Source: Shewanella oneidensis MR-1
Lineage (GTDB): Bacteria > Pseudomonadota > Gammaproteobacteria > Enterobacterales > Shewanellaceae
Assembly (NCBI RefSeq): GCF_000146165.2
Contig: NC_004347.2
Coordinates: forward strand, 868,001-932,000
Direction of reading: 5' to 3'
DNA: 64,000 bases
Both the position numbers and the translations under genes were made by a program. Shown in pieces: positions 20,060 through 27,863 of this stretch. The notes beneath the pieces are model-generated. The model was given only the letters and a program-made list of their open reading frames with translations, was not told the DNA's origin and searched no databases. The first letter of the stretch is position 1. Each line of letters opens with the position of its first letter.

Positions 20060-21076
20060 ATGGATAAGGCAACAATATTAGTCGTCGATGATACACCCGA
20101 AAATATCGATATTTTGGTGGGCATACTCGGTGAGGACTATAAAGTCAAAGTAGCGATTGATGGCCCCAGAGCATTAGCTCTTGTGACCAAAACACTGCCT
20201 GATTTAATTTTGCTCGATGTCATGATGCCCGGAATGAATGGTTATGAAGTGTGCAAGCTCCTTAAGCAAGAGCCATTAACTTGCCATATTCCGGTGATTT
20301 TTGTGACGGCCTTATCAGAGGTTGCCGATGAAGCACAGGGCTTTGCGTTGGGCGCCGTCGATTACATTACAAAACCCGTCAGTGCGCCAGTCGTCAAGGC
20401 TCGAGTGAAAACGCACTTAGCGTTATACGATCAAAAGCGCCTTCTGGAACAGCAAGTTAAAGAGCGTACCCAAGAACTTGAAGAAACCCGCTTCGAAATT
20501 ATTCGTCGCCTTGGTCGCGCCGCCGAGTATAAAGATAATGAGACAGGCTTGCATGTAGTGCGCATGAGCCATTATGCCCGGCTTTTAGCGATTAAATTAG
20601 GTTTGCCCAGCACTTTTTGTGAGTTGCTGTATAACGCTTCGCCTATGCATGACATTGGTAAAATCGGCACGCCCGATGCTGTACTTAAAAAACCGGGGAA
20701 GCTGGATGCTGAGGAATGGAAAATCATGCAGCAGCATGCTGTAATCGGCGCAGAAATTATCGGCGAACATGGTGATCCGCTGCTACAAATGGCGCGGCGA
20801 ATTGCATTAACGCACCACGAAAAATGGGATGGGACAGGTTATCCCAATGGTTTATCAGAGGAAAATATTCCCATTGAAGGGCGGATTGTGGCGATTGCTG
20901 ATGTGTTTGATGCGCTGACTTCACAGCGTCCCTATAAGCAGCCTTGGACCATTGAAGCGACGATGGAACTACTCGAAAACCAAGCTGGGCAGCATTTCGA
21001 CCCTAAGCTGGTGGAGGAGTTTAAGCAAATCCTACCTGAGGTGATTGCGATTCGAAACACTTACTTCGAGCATTAA
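20060..21076 (+). CDS. Response regulator with HD-GYP cyclic-di-GMP phosphodiesterase domain
   Basis: This 338-residue regulator has an N-terminal receiver domain (DDTPENIDIL, phosphoacceptor in LILLDVMMPGMNGYE, conserved Lys in YITKPV) and a C-terminal HD-GYP domain. The HD pair is in MHDIGKIGTPDAVL, followed by HH in ALTHHEKWDGTGYPNGL, and the DVFDALTSQRPYK block is present. Such enzymes hydrolyse cyclic di-GMP. The frame opens at a TTG at 20021, but the ATG at 20060 follows AGGAAAGG and starts right at the receiver domain. It is probably in an operon with the hybrid kinase. The output may be motility or biofilm control, though no target is visible. Confidence 0.92.
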   Translation: MDKATILVVDDTPENIDILVGILGEDYKVKVAIDGPRALALVTKTLPDLILLDVMMPGMNGYEVCKLLKQEPLTCHIPVIFVTALSEVADEAQGFALGAVDYITKPVSAPVVKARVKTHLALYDQKRLLEQQVKERTQELEETRFEIIRRLGRAAEYKDNETGLHVVRMSHYARLLAIKLGLPSTFCELLYNASPMHDIGKIGTPDAVLKKPGKLDAEEWKIMQQHAVIGAEIIGEHGDPLLQMARRIALTHHEKWDGTGYPNGLSEENIPIEGRIVAIADVFDALTSQRPYKQPWTIEATMELLENQAGQHFDPKLVEEFKQILPEVIAIRNTYFEH

Positions 21077-21080
21077 TATC

Positions 21081-21103
21081 AAAAGGCGCCTCAGGCGCCT
21101 TTT
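21081..21103. terminator. Bidirectional intrinsic terminator
   Basis: A perfect 10-bp stem AAAAGGCGCC/GGCGCCTTTT with a three-base loop follows the HD-GYP gene by four bases. The flanking A and T runs let it act on both strands, although the gene on the right is 80 bases away. Confidence 0.85.
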
Positions 21104-21183
21104 GATTCAACGGGATTTTTTGTTTTAGCGCGAGTGAGCGCCATTCTAAGCTATTAAGCTTCAAGCACTTACGCCGCTAACAA

Positions 21184-22140
21184 CTAAGCTTCATCGAGAG
21201 AGTAGGGCAAAGGTTGAACCGTCAAACTGGATTGCTCATCTTCAGTAAAACGCAGCTTGGCATCGTTCTCTGTATCGTTTGCCAATACCGCTGTCAGCAA
21301 TACTTGATTACCGCGTTGCACGAATTCAATGATTTGTCCCCCTTTGCGATAACCGTCTTCCAGCGCAATTTCAAGGCTAGTTTCTAGATTAATCGTTAAC
21401 GAGGTTGTGCCATGGAGGATATAAAGTGCACGCTTGTTTCCGCCACGGTACTTCATCCTTGCCACGGTTTCTTGCCCCATGTAACAGCCTTTATTAAAGC
21501 TAATGCCGTTGATAGCCTGTAGGTTACACATCTGCGGTACGTACTGATTAGCATGGCTTGGCGCTAGGTTGGGGTAGCCCGCAGCGATTTCTAATGCTTG
21601 CCAAGCGCTGGCATCAAATACGGTGTGCTCGGCAATGAGGGCACTTGCGGCTTGTGGTTGTAGAACCAAAATAAATCGATCCGCATCTTTTAAAATTGCG
21701 CCATGCTCGGTGAGAGTCAGTTCCTGAGCGACTTCACCAAAGTGTTGGGTGACGAATTGGTTAGCCTGCTCACCCGCCACGCCGAGTAAACACCATTCCT
21801 CCGATGCATTACTTAGGGTAGCCTTGCTAAATACCGCATATTTTTGCAGTTGCGGCAGATCCACTTCGATGGTGTCCTTTGGCATCAGCAGCAAGAGTGC
21901 ATCTTTAATCGTAAAGGTTCTAAAGCTAGCCAGCATCTTACCTTTAGGATCACAATGTGCTCCCCAGCGCCATTGGTTGGTTTCAAGTGAGCTAATATCT
22001 GCGGTCACTTGGCCATGGATAAAACTCCGGCCCTGTTCGCCGGCCACTTTGATTAGGCCTAGGTGGGATAAGTTAGCGAGCATAAGTGGAGGCATAGAGG
22101 CGTCCAGATCCCAATTGGGTGTCGAAACTGCAATAGTCAT
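21184..22140 (-). CDS. ygfZ: YgfZ, folate-binding protein for iron-sulfur enzyme maintenance
   Basis: YgfZ supports assembly or repair of certain [4Fe-4S] enzymes and is related to the T protein of glycine cleavage. The family signature KGCYMGQETVARMKYRGG is present near residues 218-235, including the key cysteine. Length (318 residues) is normal. The frame extends to 22170, but the ATG at 22140 with AGGATC before it gives the usual N-terminus (MTIAVSTPNW). It follows serA on the same strand after a hairpin, so it may have its own promoter. Confidence 0.9.
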   Translation of the reverse strand: MTIAVSTPNWDLDASMPPLMLANLSHLGLIKVAGEQGRSFIHGQVTADISSLETNQWRWGAHCDPKGKMLASFRTFTIKDALLLLMPKDTIEVDLPQLQKYAVFSKATLSNASEEWCLLGVAGEQANQFVTQHFGEVAQELTLTEHGAILKDADRFILVLQPQAASALIAEHTVFDASAWQALEIAAGYPNLAPSHANQYVPQMCNLQAINGISFNKGCYMGQETVARMKYRGGNKRALYILHGTTSLTINLETSLEIALEDGYRKGGQIIEFVQRGNQVLLTAVLANDTENDAKLRFTEDEQSSLTVQPLPYSLDEA

Positions 22141-22211
22141 GGCGAGATCCTGAAAATGAAGGCGATGCAAGAGGCTTGATTGTAGCGGAATTCCTCTAGC
22201 CTCAAAAGCAC

Positions 22212-22245
22212 AAGGCGCACATATCTTAAATGAAATGTGCGCCTT
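22212..22245 (-). terminator. Intrinsic terminator after serA
   Basis: An 11-bp stem, AAGGCGCACAT with ATGTGCGCCTT and a 12-base loop, lies between serA and ygfZ. Read on the minus strand it is followed by TTGTGCTTTT, a modest U-tract. It separates the two leftward genes. Confidence 0.7.
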
Positions 22246-22274
22246 AGTTGGGGCAAGCTACCGCGATTTAGGCT

Positions 22275-23504
22275 TTAGAACAATACGCGTGTGCGCAGCG
22301 TGCCATCAATTGCCTTGAGTTCTACTAACGCTTCTTCTGCTTGATGCGTGTCAACTTCCATAACCACATAACCGATTTCTGCGGTGGTTTGCAGGTACTG
22401 AGCGGCAATGTTAATACCCTTCTCAGAGAAGGCCTTGTTGATTTTGATCAGCACGCCAGGACGATTTTGGTGGATATGCAGTAGGCGAGAGGTGCCTTTG
22501 TGCATTGGTAGAGACACCTCAGGGAAGTTCACGGCCGACACGGTTGAGCCGTTATCAGAGTATTTGGCTAATTTGCCAGCCACTTCAATACCGATATTTT
22601 CCTGTGCTTCTGCGGTGCTACCACCCACATGTGGCGTGAGCAGCACATTATCTAAACCACGTAATGGGCTGATAAATTCATCATCATTCGATTGTGGCTC
22701 AACGGGGAATACGTCAATTGCAGCGCCTGCAAGGTGACGTTCTTTAAGTGCCACAGTGAGCGCATCGATATCGACCACAGTACCGCGGGAAGCGTTGATA
22801 AAGATGCTGCCTTTACGCATAGCGGCAAATTCGGCGGTACTGATCATGTCTTTCGTTTGTGGCGTTTCAGGCACGTGCAAACTGACCACATCGGCTTGAG
22901 CCAGTAATTGCTCCATTGAGTGGATTTGCTGAGCGTTACCCAATGGCAATTTATCTTCAATATCGAAGAACACTACACGCATACCTAAGGTTTCTGCCAA
23001 AATGCCTAGTTGAGTCCCGATATGGCCATAGCCAATCACGCCTAAGGTTTTGCCACGGACTTCGTAACTGCCAGCGGCGGTTTTCATCCAACCACCTCGG
23101 TGGGCGATGGCATTGCGCTCAGGAATACCACGCATCAACATAATGATTTCGCCTAATACGAGTTCGGCTACGCTGCGAGTATTGGAAAACGGCGCATTAA
23201 ATACGGGGATCCCGAGGGATTCGGCGGTGGCAAGATCCACTTGGTTTGTGCCGATACAGAAGCAGCCAATTGCAATTAATTTTTCGGCACGTTTCAATAC
23301 ATCGGCGGAGAGTTGGGTACGGGAACGAATACCAATAAAATGGGCATCTTTTATGGACTCGTGTAGGGCTTCATCACCTAACGAGGCTTTGTGATATTCA
23401 ATATTGGTGTATCCCGCGCGTTCAAACACATCTACAGCAGATTGGTGGACGCCTTCCAACAACAGGATTTTGATCTTATCCTTGTCAAGCGAATGTTTCG
23501 CCAT
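22275..23504 (-). CDS. serA: D-3-phosphoglycerate dehydrogenase
   Basis: SerA catalyses the first step of serine synthesis, oxidising 3-phosphoglycerate with NAD+. The 409-residue protein has the N-terminal substrate domain (GIRSRTQLSADVL), an NAD-binding Rossmann motif (GVIGYGHIGTQLG, near residues 155-167), the conserved NASRGTVVDIDAL and LTPHVGGSTAEAQ segments, and a C-terminal ACT domain (RPGVLIKINKAFSEKGINI) for serine feedback. Both domain order and length match the E. coli enzyme. It is divergent from the YjdF-like gene, with 157 bases between them. Confidence 0.96.
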   Translation of the reverse strand: MAKHSLDKDKIKILLLEGVHQSAVDVFERAGYTNIEYHKASLGDEALHESIKDAHFIGIRSRTQLSADVLKRAEKLIAIGCFCIGTNQVDLATAESLGIPVFNAPFSNTRSVAELVLGEIIMLMRGIPERNAIAHRGGWMKTAAGSYEVRGKTLGVIGYGHIGTQLGILAETLGMRVVFFDIEDKLPLGNAQQIHSMEQLLAQADVVSLHVPETPQTKDMISTAEFAAMRKGSIFINASRGTVVDIDALTVALKERHLAGAAIDVFPVEPQSNDDEFISPLRGLDNVLLTPHVGGSTAEAQENIGIEVAGKLAKYSDNGSTVSAVNFPEVSLPMHKGTSRLLHIHQNRPGVLIKINKAFSEKGINIAAQYLQTTAEIGYVVMEVDTHQAEEALVELKAIDGTLRTRVLF

Positions 23505-23661
23505 GATATGGGTACCCTCTTAATTAATTGAAGTGGTTCTTATATGCTATGCTGACAACCTTTGTCCACCAAAGTAGCACTTTTTGGGCTCACTGTGGAG
23601 GGCTAGATGGCTAAAGTTAATATTCTAAAATGAGAACAATATCGCATAAGAGGAAGGAACA

Positions 23662-24267
23662 TTGAATAATAAAATTGCTTGGTGTGGTATTTACCTCTCA
23701 GTTTTAGCGTGGTCGGCGATAAAACCTGCCGATCCCTTTACTTGGTGGCTCGAAGCCTTACCCGCATTAGTGGCGGTTCCGCTGTTATTTTTTACCCGCA
23801 AACGCTTTGAGTTAACACCATTAGTGTATTTTTTAGTCCTAGTTCATTGCTGTGTGTTGTTTGTCGGGGCGCACTATACCTATGCCGAAGTGCCATTATT
23901 TGACACGATTGCCCAGTGGATGGGCAGTGAGCGCAACAATTACGACAAAGTGGGGCATTTTGCCCAAGGTTTTATTCCCGCGATGTTAGCTCGTGAGATT
24001 ATGTTACGTAATCAAGCAGTTAAACCAGGTGCTTGGTGTGCATTTTTGGCCACTTGCTTTGTACTCGCTTTCAGTGCCTTCTACGAACTCATTGAATGGT
24101 GGGTGGCAGTAGCTACAGGTGAAGGTGCTGAAGCGTTTTTAGGGACTCAGGGTTACGTTTGGGATACCCAATCGGATATGTTTTTAGCCTTAATTGGCGC
24201 CATTGTGGCTTTGTTGAGTTTGTCTCGTGTACAGGATAAGCAAATCGCTAAGCTTACTGCTCAGTGA
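23662..24267 (+). CDS. YjdF-like inner-membrane protein (DUF2238)
   Basis: This 201-residue protein has five or six membrane segments and the DUF2238/YjdF features: NNYDKVGHFAQGFIPAML in the middle and YELIEWWVAVATGEGAEAFLGTQGYVWDTQSDM towards the end, rich in His, Asp and Glu that could bind metal or lipid. The start is TTG at 23662, with a strong AGGAAGGA site just before it and no nearby ATG. The function is unknown. A clear terminator follows. Confidence 0.8.
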   Translation: MNNKIAWCGIYLSVLAWSAIKPADPFTWWLEALPALVAVPLLFFTRKRFELTPLVYFLVLVHCCVLFVGAHYTYAEVPLFDTIAQWMGSERNNYDKVGHFAQGFIPAMLAREIMLRNQAVKPGAWCAFLATCFVLAFSAFYELIEWWVAVATGEGAEAFLGTQGYVWDTQSDMFLALIGAIVALLSLSRVQDKQIAKLTAQ

Positions 24268-24290
24268 TAACTAACTTATTACTGTTCCCC

Positions 24291-24325
24291 AATCCCCTCA
24301 GAATAGGATTTTGAGGGGATTTTTT
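24291..24325 (+). terminator. Intrinsic terminator
   Basis: AATCCCCTCA pairs with TGAGGGGATT across an 11-base loop and is followed by TTTTT. It closes the yjdF-like transcript. Confidence 0.85.
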
Positions 24326-24541
24326 GTTCCCTAAACCGTCATATTTCTGTGTTAATTTTTTGTTTAAACTTTCGATTGATCTCTTTATAGACTAAGGTAT
24401 AAACCTGAGTGTAATGTAGATAGCATTTAGTATTAATTGCTGGTAAACAGGTACTATTTAGGGAGTTAGTCGAATTTACTACATATAAATAGATGTTATT
24501 AGTACATTTGGGTGATGGCATTCATACGGTAACTAGTCAAA

Positions 24542-25309
24542 ATGGGTTATGTTAATGAAATGTACGGCGAGATATTCGTGATATTTCATCTAGCCTCATA
24601 TAAAGATAACGAAATACTTTTCAGGGAGAAGAGTAAATTGAGCACTATCAATGAGTTAGTATTTTTACATCAAGTGGCGGCACCTTGCCATTTAGCGATA
24701 CTTGCTGAATCTATTGGATTGAAAACACGGATCGTTAAACATGCCTCTGAGTTAGAGTTAAATGTAGATAAAGGACATCGCAGCTTCTGTTTGATTGCTC
24801 AGAAAGGCGCAGCCTTAGATAATAAAGGTATCCCACTGTTGGCGTCCCGTCTTGTACCCCATATACCAGTGGCTTTGTATCAAGTCGAGCGCAATTCCTT
24901 AGATCAGGAATCTGCAATGCTGTTAGGAATTCGAGGGCTGCTATTTACCGATCAGCGAATGGATTTGATGCTAACAGGGCTGCGTAAAATGGTGGCCGAT
25001 GAATTGTGGTACGACAGAACGTTGCTCAGCAAGATGTTTCGCCGGGTGGTACAAAAATTAGATGGGCAAAATGATATGCCCGCCGATACTGTTGCGATGC
25101 TGCAAGCACTTACCTCAAGAGAGCGAACGATTATTCAATTTGTCTCCAGCGGAGCGCGCAATAAGGAAATTGCTCATCGCCTCTGCATCAGTGAGCATAC
25201 GGTAAAGGCACATATTTCTTCTATATTCCGTAAAACACAGTCACGCAATCGCGTTGAATTATTGCGTTGGGCACAGACCTATCAAACCCATTTTGAGTTT
25301 TGCAGTTAA
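24542..25309 (+). CDS. LuxR/CsgD-type transcriptional regulator
   Basis: This is a regulator of the FixJ/LuxR class with an N-terminal domain of CsgD type and a C-terminal helix-turn-helix (LTSRERTIIQFVSSG, NKEIAHRLCISEHTVKAHI). The N-terminal part lacks the Asp pattern of a normal receiver, as in CsgD. The start is uncertain: the first ATG at 24542 has no clear ribosome site, while a TTG at 24638 follows GGGAG by nine bases and would give a protein close to E. coli CsgD in length. It faces the two curlin genes convergently and is their likely activator. Confidence 0.75.
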   Translation: MGYVNEMYGEIFVIFHLASYKDNEILFREKSKLSTINELVFLHQVAAPCHLAILAESIGLKTRIVKHASELELNVDKGHRSFCLIAQKGAALDNKGIPLLASRLVPHIPVALYQVERNSLDQESAMLLGIRGLLFTDQRMDLMLTGLRKMVADELWYDRTLLSKMFRRVVQKLDGQNDMPADTVAMLQALTSRERTIIQFVSSGARNKEIAHRLCISEHTVKAHISSIFRKTQSRNRVELLRWAQTYQTHFEFCS

Positions 25310-25449
25310 ACGTTATTTAGGCTTGTTAAGTGCTAGCTGAACTTTGCGTATATGTAAGTCGAGATTGCTAGGTATGTGAGCAGTTTGCCTTTGGACAATC
25401 CACTTGTGATTGTTAAAAATAAGCAGTTAACTTACTAATTTAATAAATA

Positions 25450-25482
25450 AAAAACGGGAGCATATTAAATGCTCCCGTTTTT
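25450..25482. terminator. Bidirectional intrinsic terminator between csgD-like and curlin genes
   Basis: AAAAACGGGAGCAT pairs with ATGCTCCCGTTTTT, a 14-bp stem with a five-base loop and A/T tails on both sides. It lies between convergent transcripts and can stop both. Confidence 0.9.
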
Positions 25483-25522
25483 ATTAGCAGCCTTCAACTT
25501 GAAAGCTGTCTATTGGTTAAGA

Positions 25523-27031
25523 TTAGTATTGCACTACAGTCGCAACGTTCATATCACCGCTTTGAGTGACGCTGATACTGTTGTTGTTGCCCGCTTGAGA
25601 ACCTAATACTAAGTTGTCATTACCTGTTTGAGTAATCATTAGGCTATTGTTATCACCACTTACGCCAAATGAGCTCGCTGCAAATGAGCTACTGCTATCG
25701 CCGCCCACCCAGTTACCGCTACCTGCTTGAGTGATTTCTGCTGCGTTTTCATCGCCTTCGATAATTAAATCGATTAAGTTCAGATCGCCACGGTGTTGTA
25801 GAGCAGTGACATCAGCATTGTTGTTACCTTCAACAGTGATGATGGTTTCGTTTTGATCGCCATCTTGCTCTACATTGACTTCGTTGTCGTTACCAGTGGC
25901 ATCGACGTAGGCAAAGTTCGCATCACCTTCTTGGCTGATTTCAATGCTGTTGTCTTCGCCGGTTGCGAAGGCAACAAGTTCGTTGTTATCACCTTTAGAA
26001 GATAAATCGAAATCGTTATCTGTGCCGTAAGCGCCAAAGGTTGCGAAGTTGGCATCACCGCGTTGTTTTAAGTCAACGTCGTTGCTATCACCCCATACTT
26101 GGAATTCTGCACCGTTGCTGTCGCCTTTTTGCTTGATGGTGATATCGTTATCGTCACCTTGAATATCCGCAATTAAAGAATCACCCACAGTATTGCTATC
26201 GCCGTCTTGAGTGATATCGACAGTGTTATCATCACCTGTAGTCATTGACAGATATGCAGTGTTGTTGCTGCCTTCTTGTTCCATGCTGATATCGTTTTCA
26301 CTACCAGCCAAGGCGTAAACGAAACCAGTGTGGTTGTCACCTTTTTGGTAGATGTCAACGCTGTTGTCGTTACCAGCGATGCCTTTGGCTGCACCAAAGT
26401 TATTATTACCGATTTGTTCGACGGAGACATCGTTGTTATTACCCACGTTGGCACTTAGATCGAGAGCAATTAAACCCGCTTGGTTGTTGTTACCGTATTG
26501 TTTGATATCGCCGTCGTTGTTATCACCTTCAACACGGAATACGGCAAGGTTTTCATCACCTTCTTGTTCAACAAATGCACTGTTTTCATTACCAGTAATT
26601 TCAACGTAGCTTTCGTTCAGCTCACCTAATTGGTTAACAGAAACGAGGTTGTCGTTACCCACGACATCGTTGCTACTTTGGTTGAAGAAGCCGTCTTGAG
26701 TCACTTCAGCTTCGTTGTTATTACCAGTCACATCAACAGCGGCAACATGCCAGTCTGTTTGTTGGCTAACCGTCACTTCGTTGGCATCGCCAGTTGAATT
26801 AACTTGGGCTTCATGCCACACACCGTCTTGCACTACTGTGGCGACTTGTGCATTACCGGTTTGGGTCACTGCAGCTGCGTTAATAACCCCCGTTTGTGCG
26901 ACTAAGGTGTCTTGGCCTTCGCCAGTTTGTTTAACGCTGATTTCGTTGATCGTACTTGCCGCTAGTGCATGACCACTTAATCCAGCTGTAATGGCTAAAG
27001 CAATCAATGACATTTTAGCTTGTGATTTCAT
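25523..27031 (-). CDS. Large CsgA-like curlin, about 20 repeats
   Basis: This is a predicted secreted amyloid subunit of 502 residues, against about 150 for E. coli CsgA. A signal peptide is visible (ALAITAGLSGHALA). The rest is a chain of about 20 units of mostly 22 residues, each with the pattern N-x3-V/I-x-Q-x-G-x2-N then a second strand ending in G-D/N-D/N. The Asp and Glu content is very high and lysine is sparse. Only the first strand of each unit usually keeps the curlin Gln. A few units are longer (near residues 185 and 445). It starts 14 bases after the CsgB-like gene, with a GGGAGAG site. It is presumably the main fibre protein. Confidence 0.85.
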   Translation of the reverse strand: MKSQAKMSLIALAITAGLSGHALAASTINEISVKQTGEGQDTLVAQTGVINAAAVTQTGNAQVATVVQDGVWHEAQVNSTGDANEVTVSQQTDWHVAAVDVTGNNNEAEVTQDGFFNQSSNDVVGNDNLVSVNQLGELNESYVEITGNENSAFVEQEGDENLAVFRVEGDNNDGDIKQYGNNNQAGLIALDLSANVGNNNDVSVEQIGNNNFGAAKGIAGNDNSVDIYQKGDNHTGFVYALAGSENDISMEQEGSNNTAYLSMTTGDDNTVDITQDGDSNTVGDSLIADIQGDDNDITIKQKGDSNGAEFQVWGDSNDVDLKQRGDANFATFGAYGTDNDFDLSSKGDNNELVAFATGEDNSIEISQEGDANFAYVDATGNDNEVNVEQDGDQNETIITVEGNNNADVTALQHRGDLNLIDLIIEGDENAAEITQAGSGNWVGGDSSSSFAASSFGVSGDNNSLMITQTGNDNLVLGSQAGNNNSISVTQSGDMNVATVVQY

Positions 27032-27045
27032 GTGACTCTCCCTGT

Positions 27046-27465
27046 TTAATATTGAGTAATTGAGATTGCAGCACCGTCCGCAATCTGTTGAATCGAAAAA
27101 TTGCCGCTTCCTAGCTGGTTCAATTGCACCAGGTTGTCATTGCCAATCTGGGTAATTGATGCCTTATTTTGAGCGCCGACTTGCAGTAGTTGGACTTCAT
27201 TATTGGTACCAATCTGTGTCACGAGGGAAATGTTATCGTTACCCGCTTGTGTCACGTAGGCGCTGTTATCGCTGCCTGATTGGAACACTATCCCTTGGTT
27301 TGCAGTTCCTTGCTGCACGAGGTCGATAAGATTATCGCGTCCTGAACGCTCAATGAGCGCTTGCAGAGTAATTGGCAATTCACTGACATCTGCCGCATGG
27401 GTGGGTGTCAGATAACTACATAACAAGAGAAGCAGTACCAAAAAGCGTGTTAGTGGATTTGGCAC
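27046..27465 (-). CDS. CsgB-like curlin (nucleator candidate)
   Basis: This 139-residue secreted protein has a signal peptide (FLVLLLLLCSYLTPTHA) and four or five curlin repeats, such as DNSAYVTQAGNDNISLVTQ and NNEVQLLQVGAQN, with glutamines on both strands of each unit. By size and position before the larger curlin it corresponds to CsgB, the surface nucleator. The start is GTG with AAGGAG six bases before it. The csgEFG secretion genes are not in this window. Confidence 0.8.
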   Translation of the reverse strand: MPNPLTRFLVLLLLLCSYLTPTHAADVSELPITLQALIERSGRDNLIDLVQQGTANQGIVFQSGSDNSAYVTQAGNDNISLVTQIGTNNEVQLLQVGAQNKASITQIGNDNLVQLNQLGSGNFSIQQIADGAAISITQY

Positions 27466-27863
27466 AAGTGACTCCTTGCATGTATGGGTGTTTTGGTCGG
27501 AGTAAAGACTCCTTCCAACTCAGGCATCAAGTTACGAGTCATAGTGCTGAGAGACAATTGGCCGAAAGGGTATTTATTTCGATGGTGTAATTTAAATGTT
27601 AATCGTGCTGACTTTTGTTAATCGTATGAAAATCCAGTTTTTTGTCGATTAAACCTCACGGTTACCCTATTTTTATCCTACCAAGTTGGTCTAGTAGTTA
27701 AGTTGTATTTAGCTTTTCGGTGCTTTTTAAAGTTGAAACATTATGGCAACAATTTATCGGCAAACATGCTGGAAATTCGCCGCTATTATCCATTCAACCT
27801 TGAGTGGAGGTTGCGTAATTGCCGTTCCAGAATTTCAACGTAAAGGACTATAGGAAGCTCAAT
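27466..27863. promoter_or_regulatory. Divergent promoter region between curlin operon and subtilase
   Basis: This 398-base region holds no credible gene. Two direct copies of TGTTAATCGT occur at 27597-27606 and 27616-27625, spaced 19 bases, about two helical turns. A/T-rich DNA surrounds them. They could be sites for the CsgD-like regulator or another factor; this is inference from pattern. Confidence 0.4.

Noticed and set aside
25523..27465. Curlin repeats as a possible CRISPR-like or satellite DNA array
   Set aside because: The periodicity is at protein level with diverged codons; one clean signal peptide and one frame explain it.
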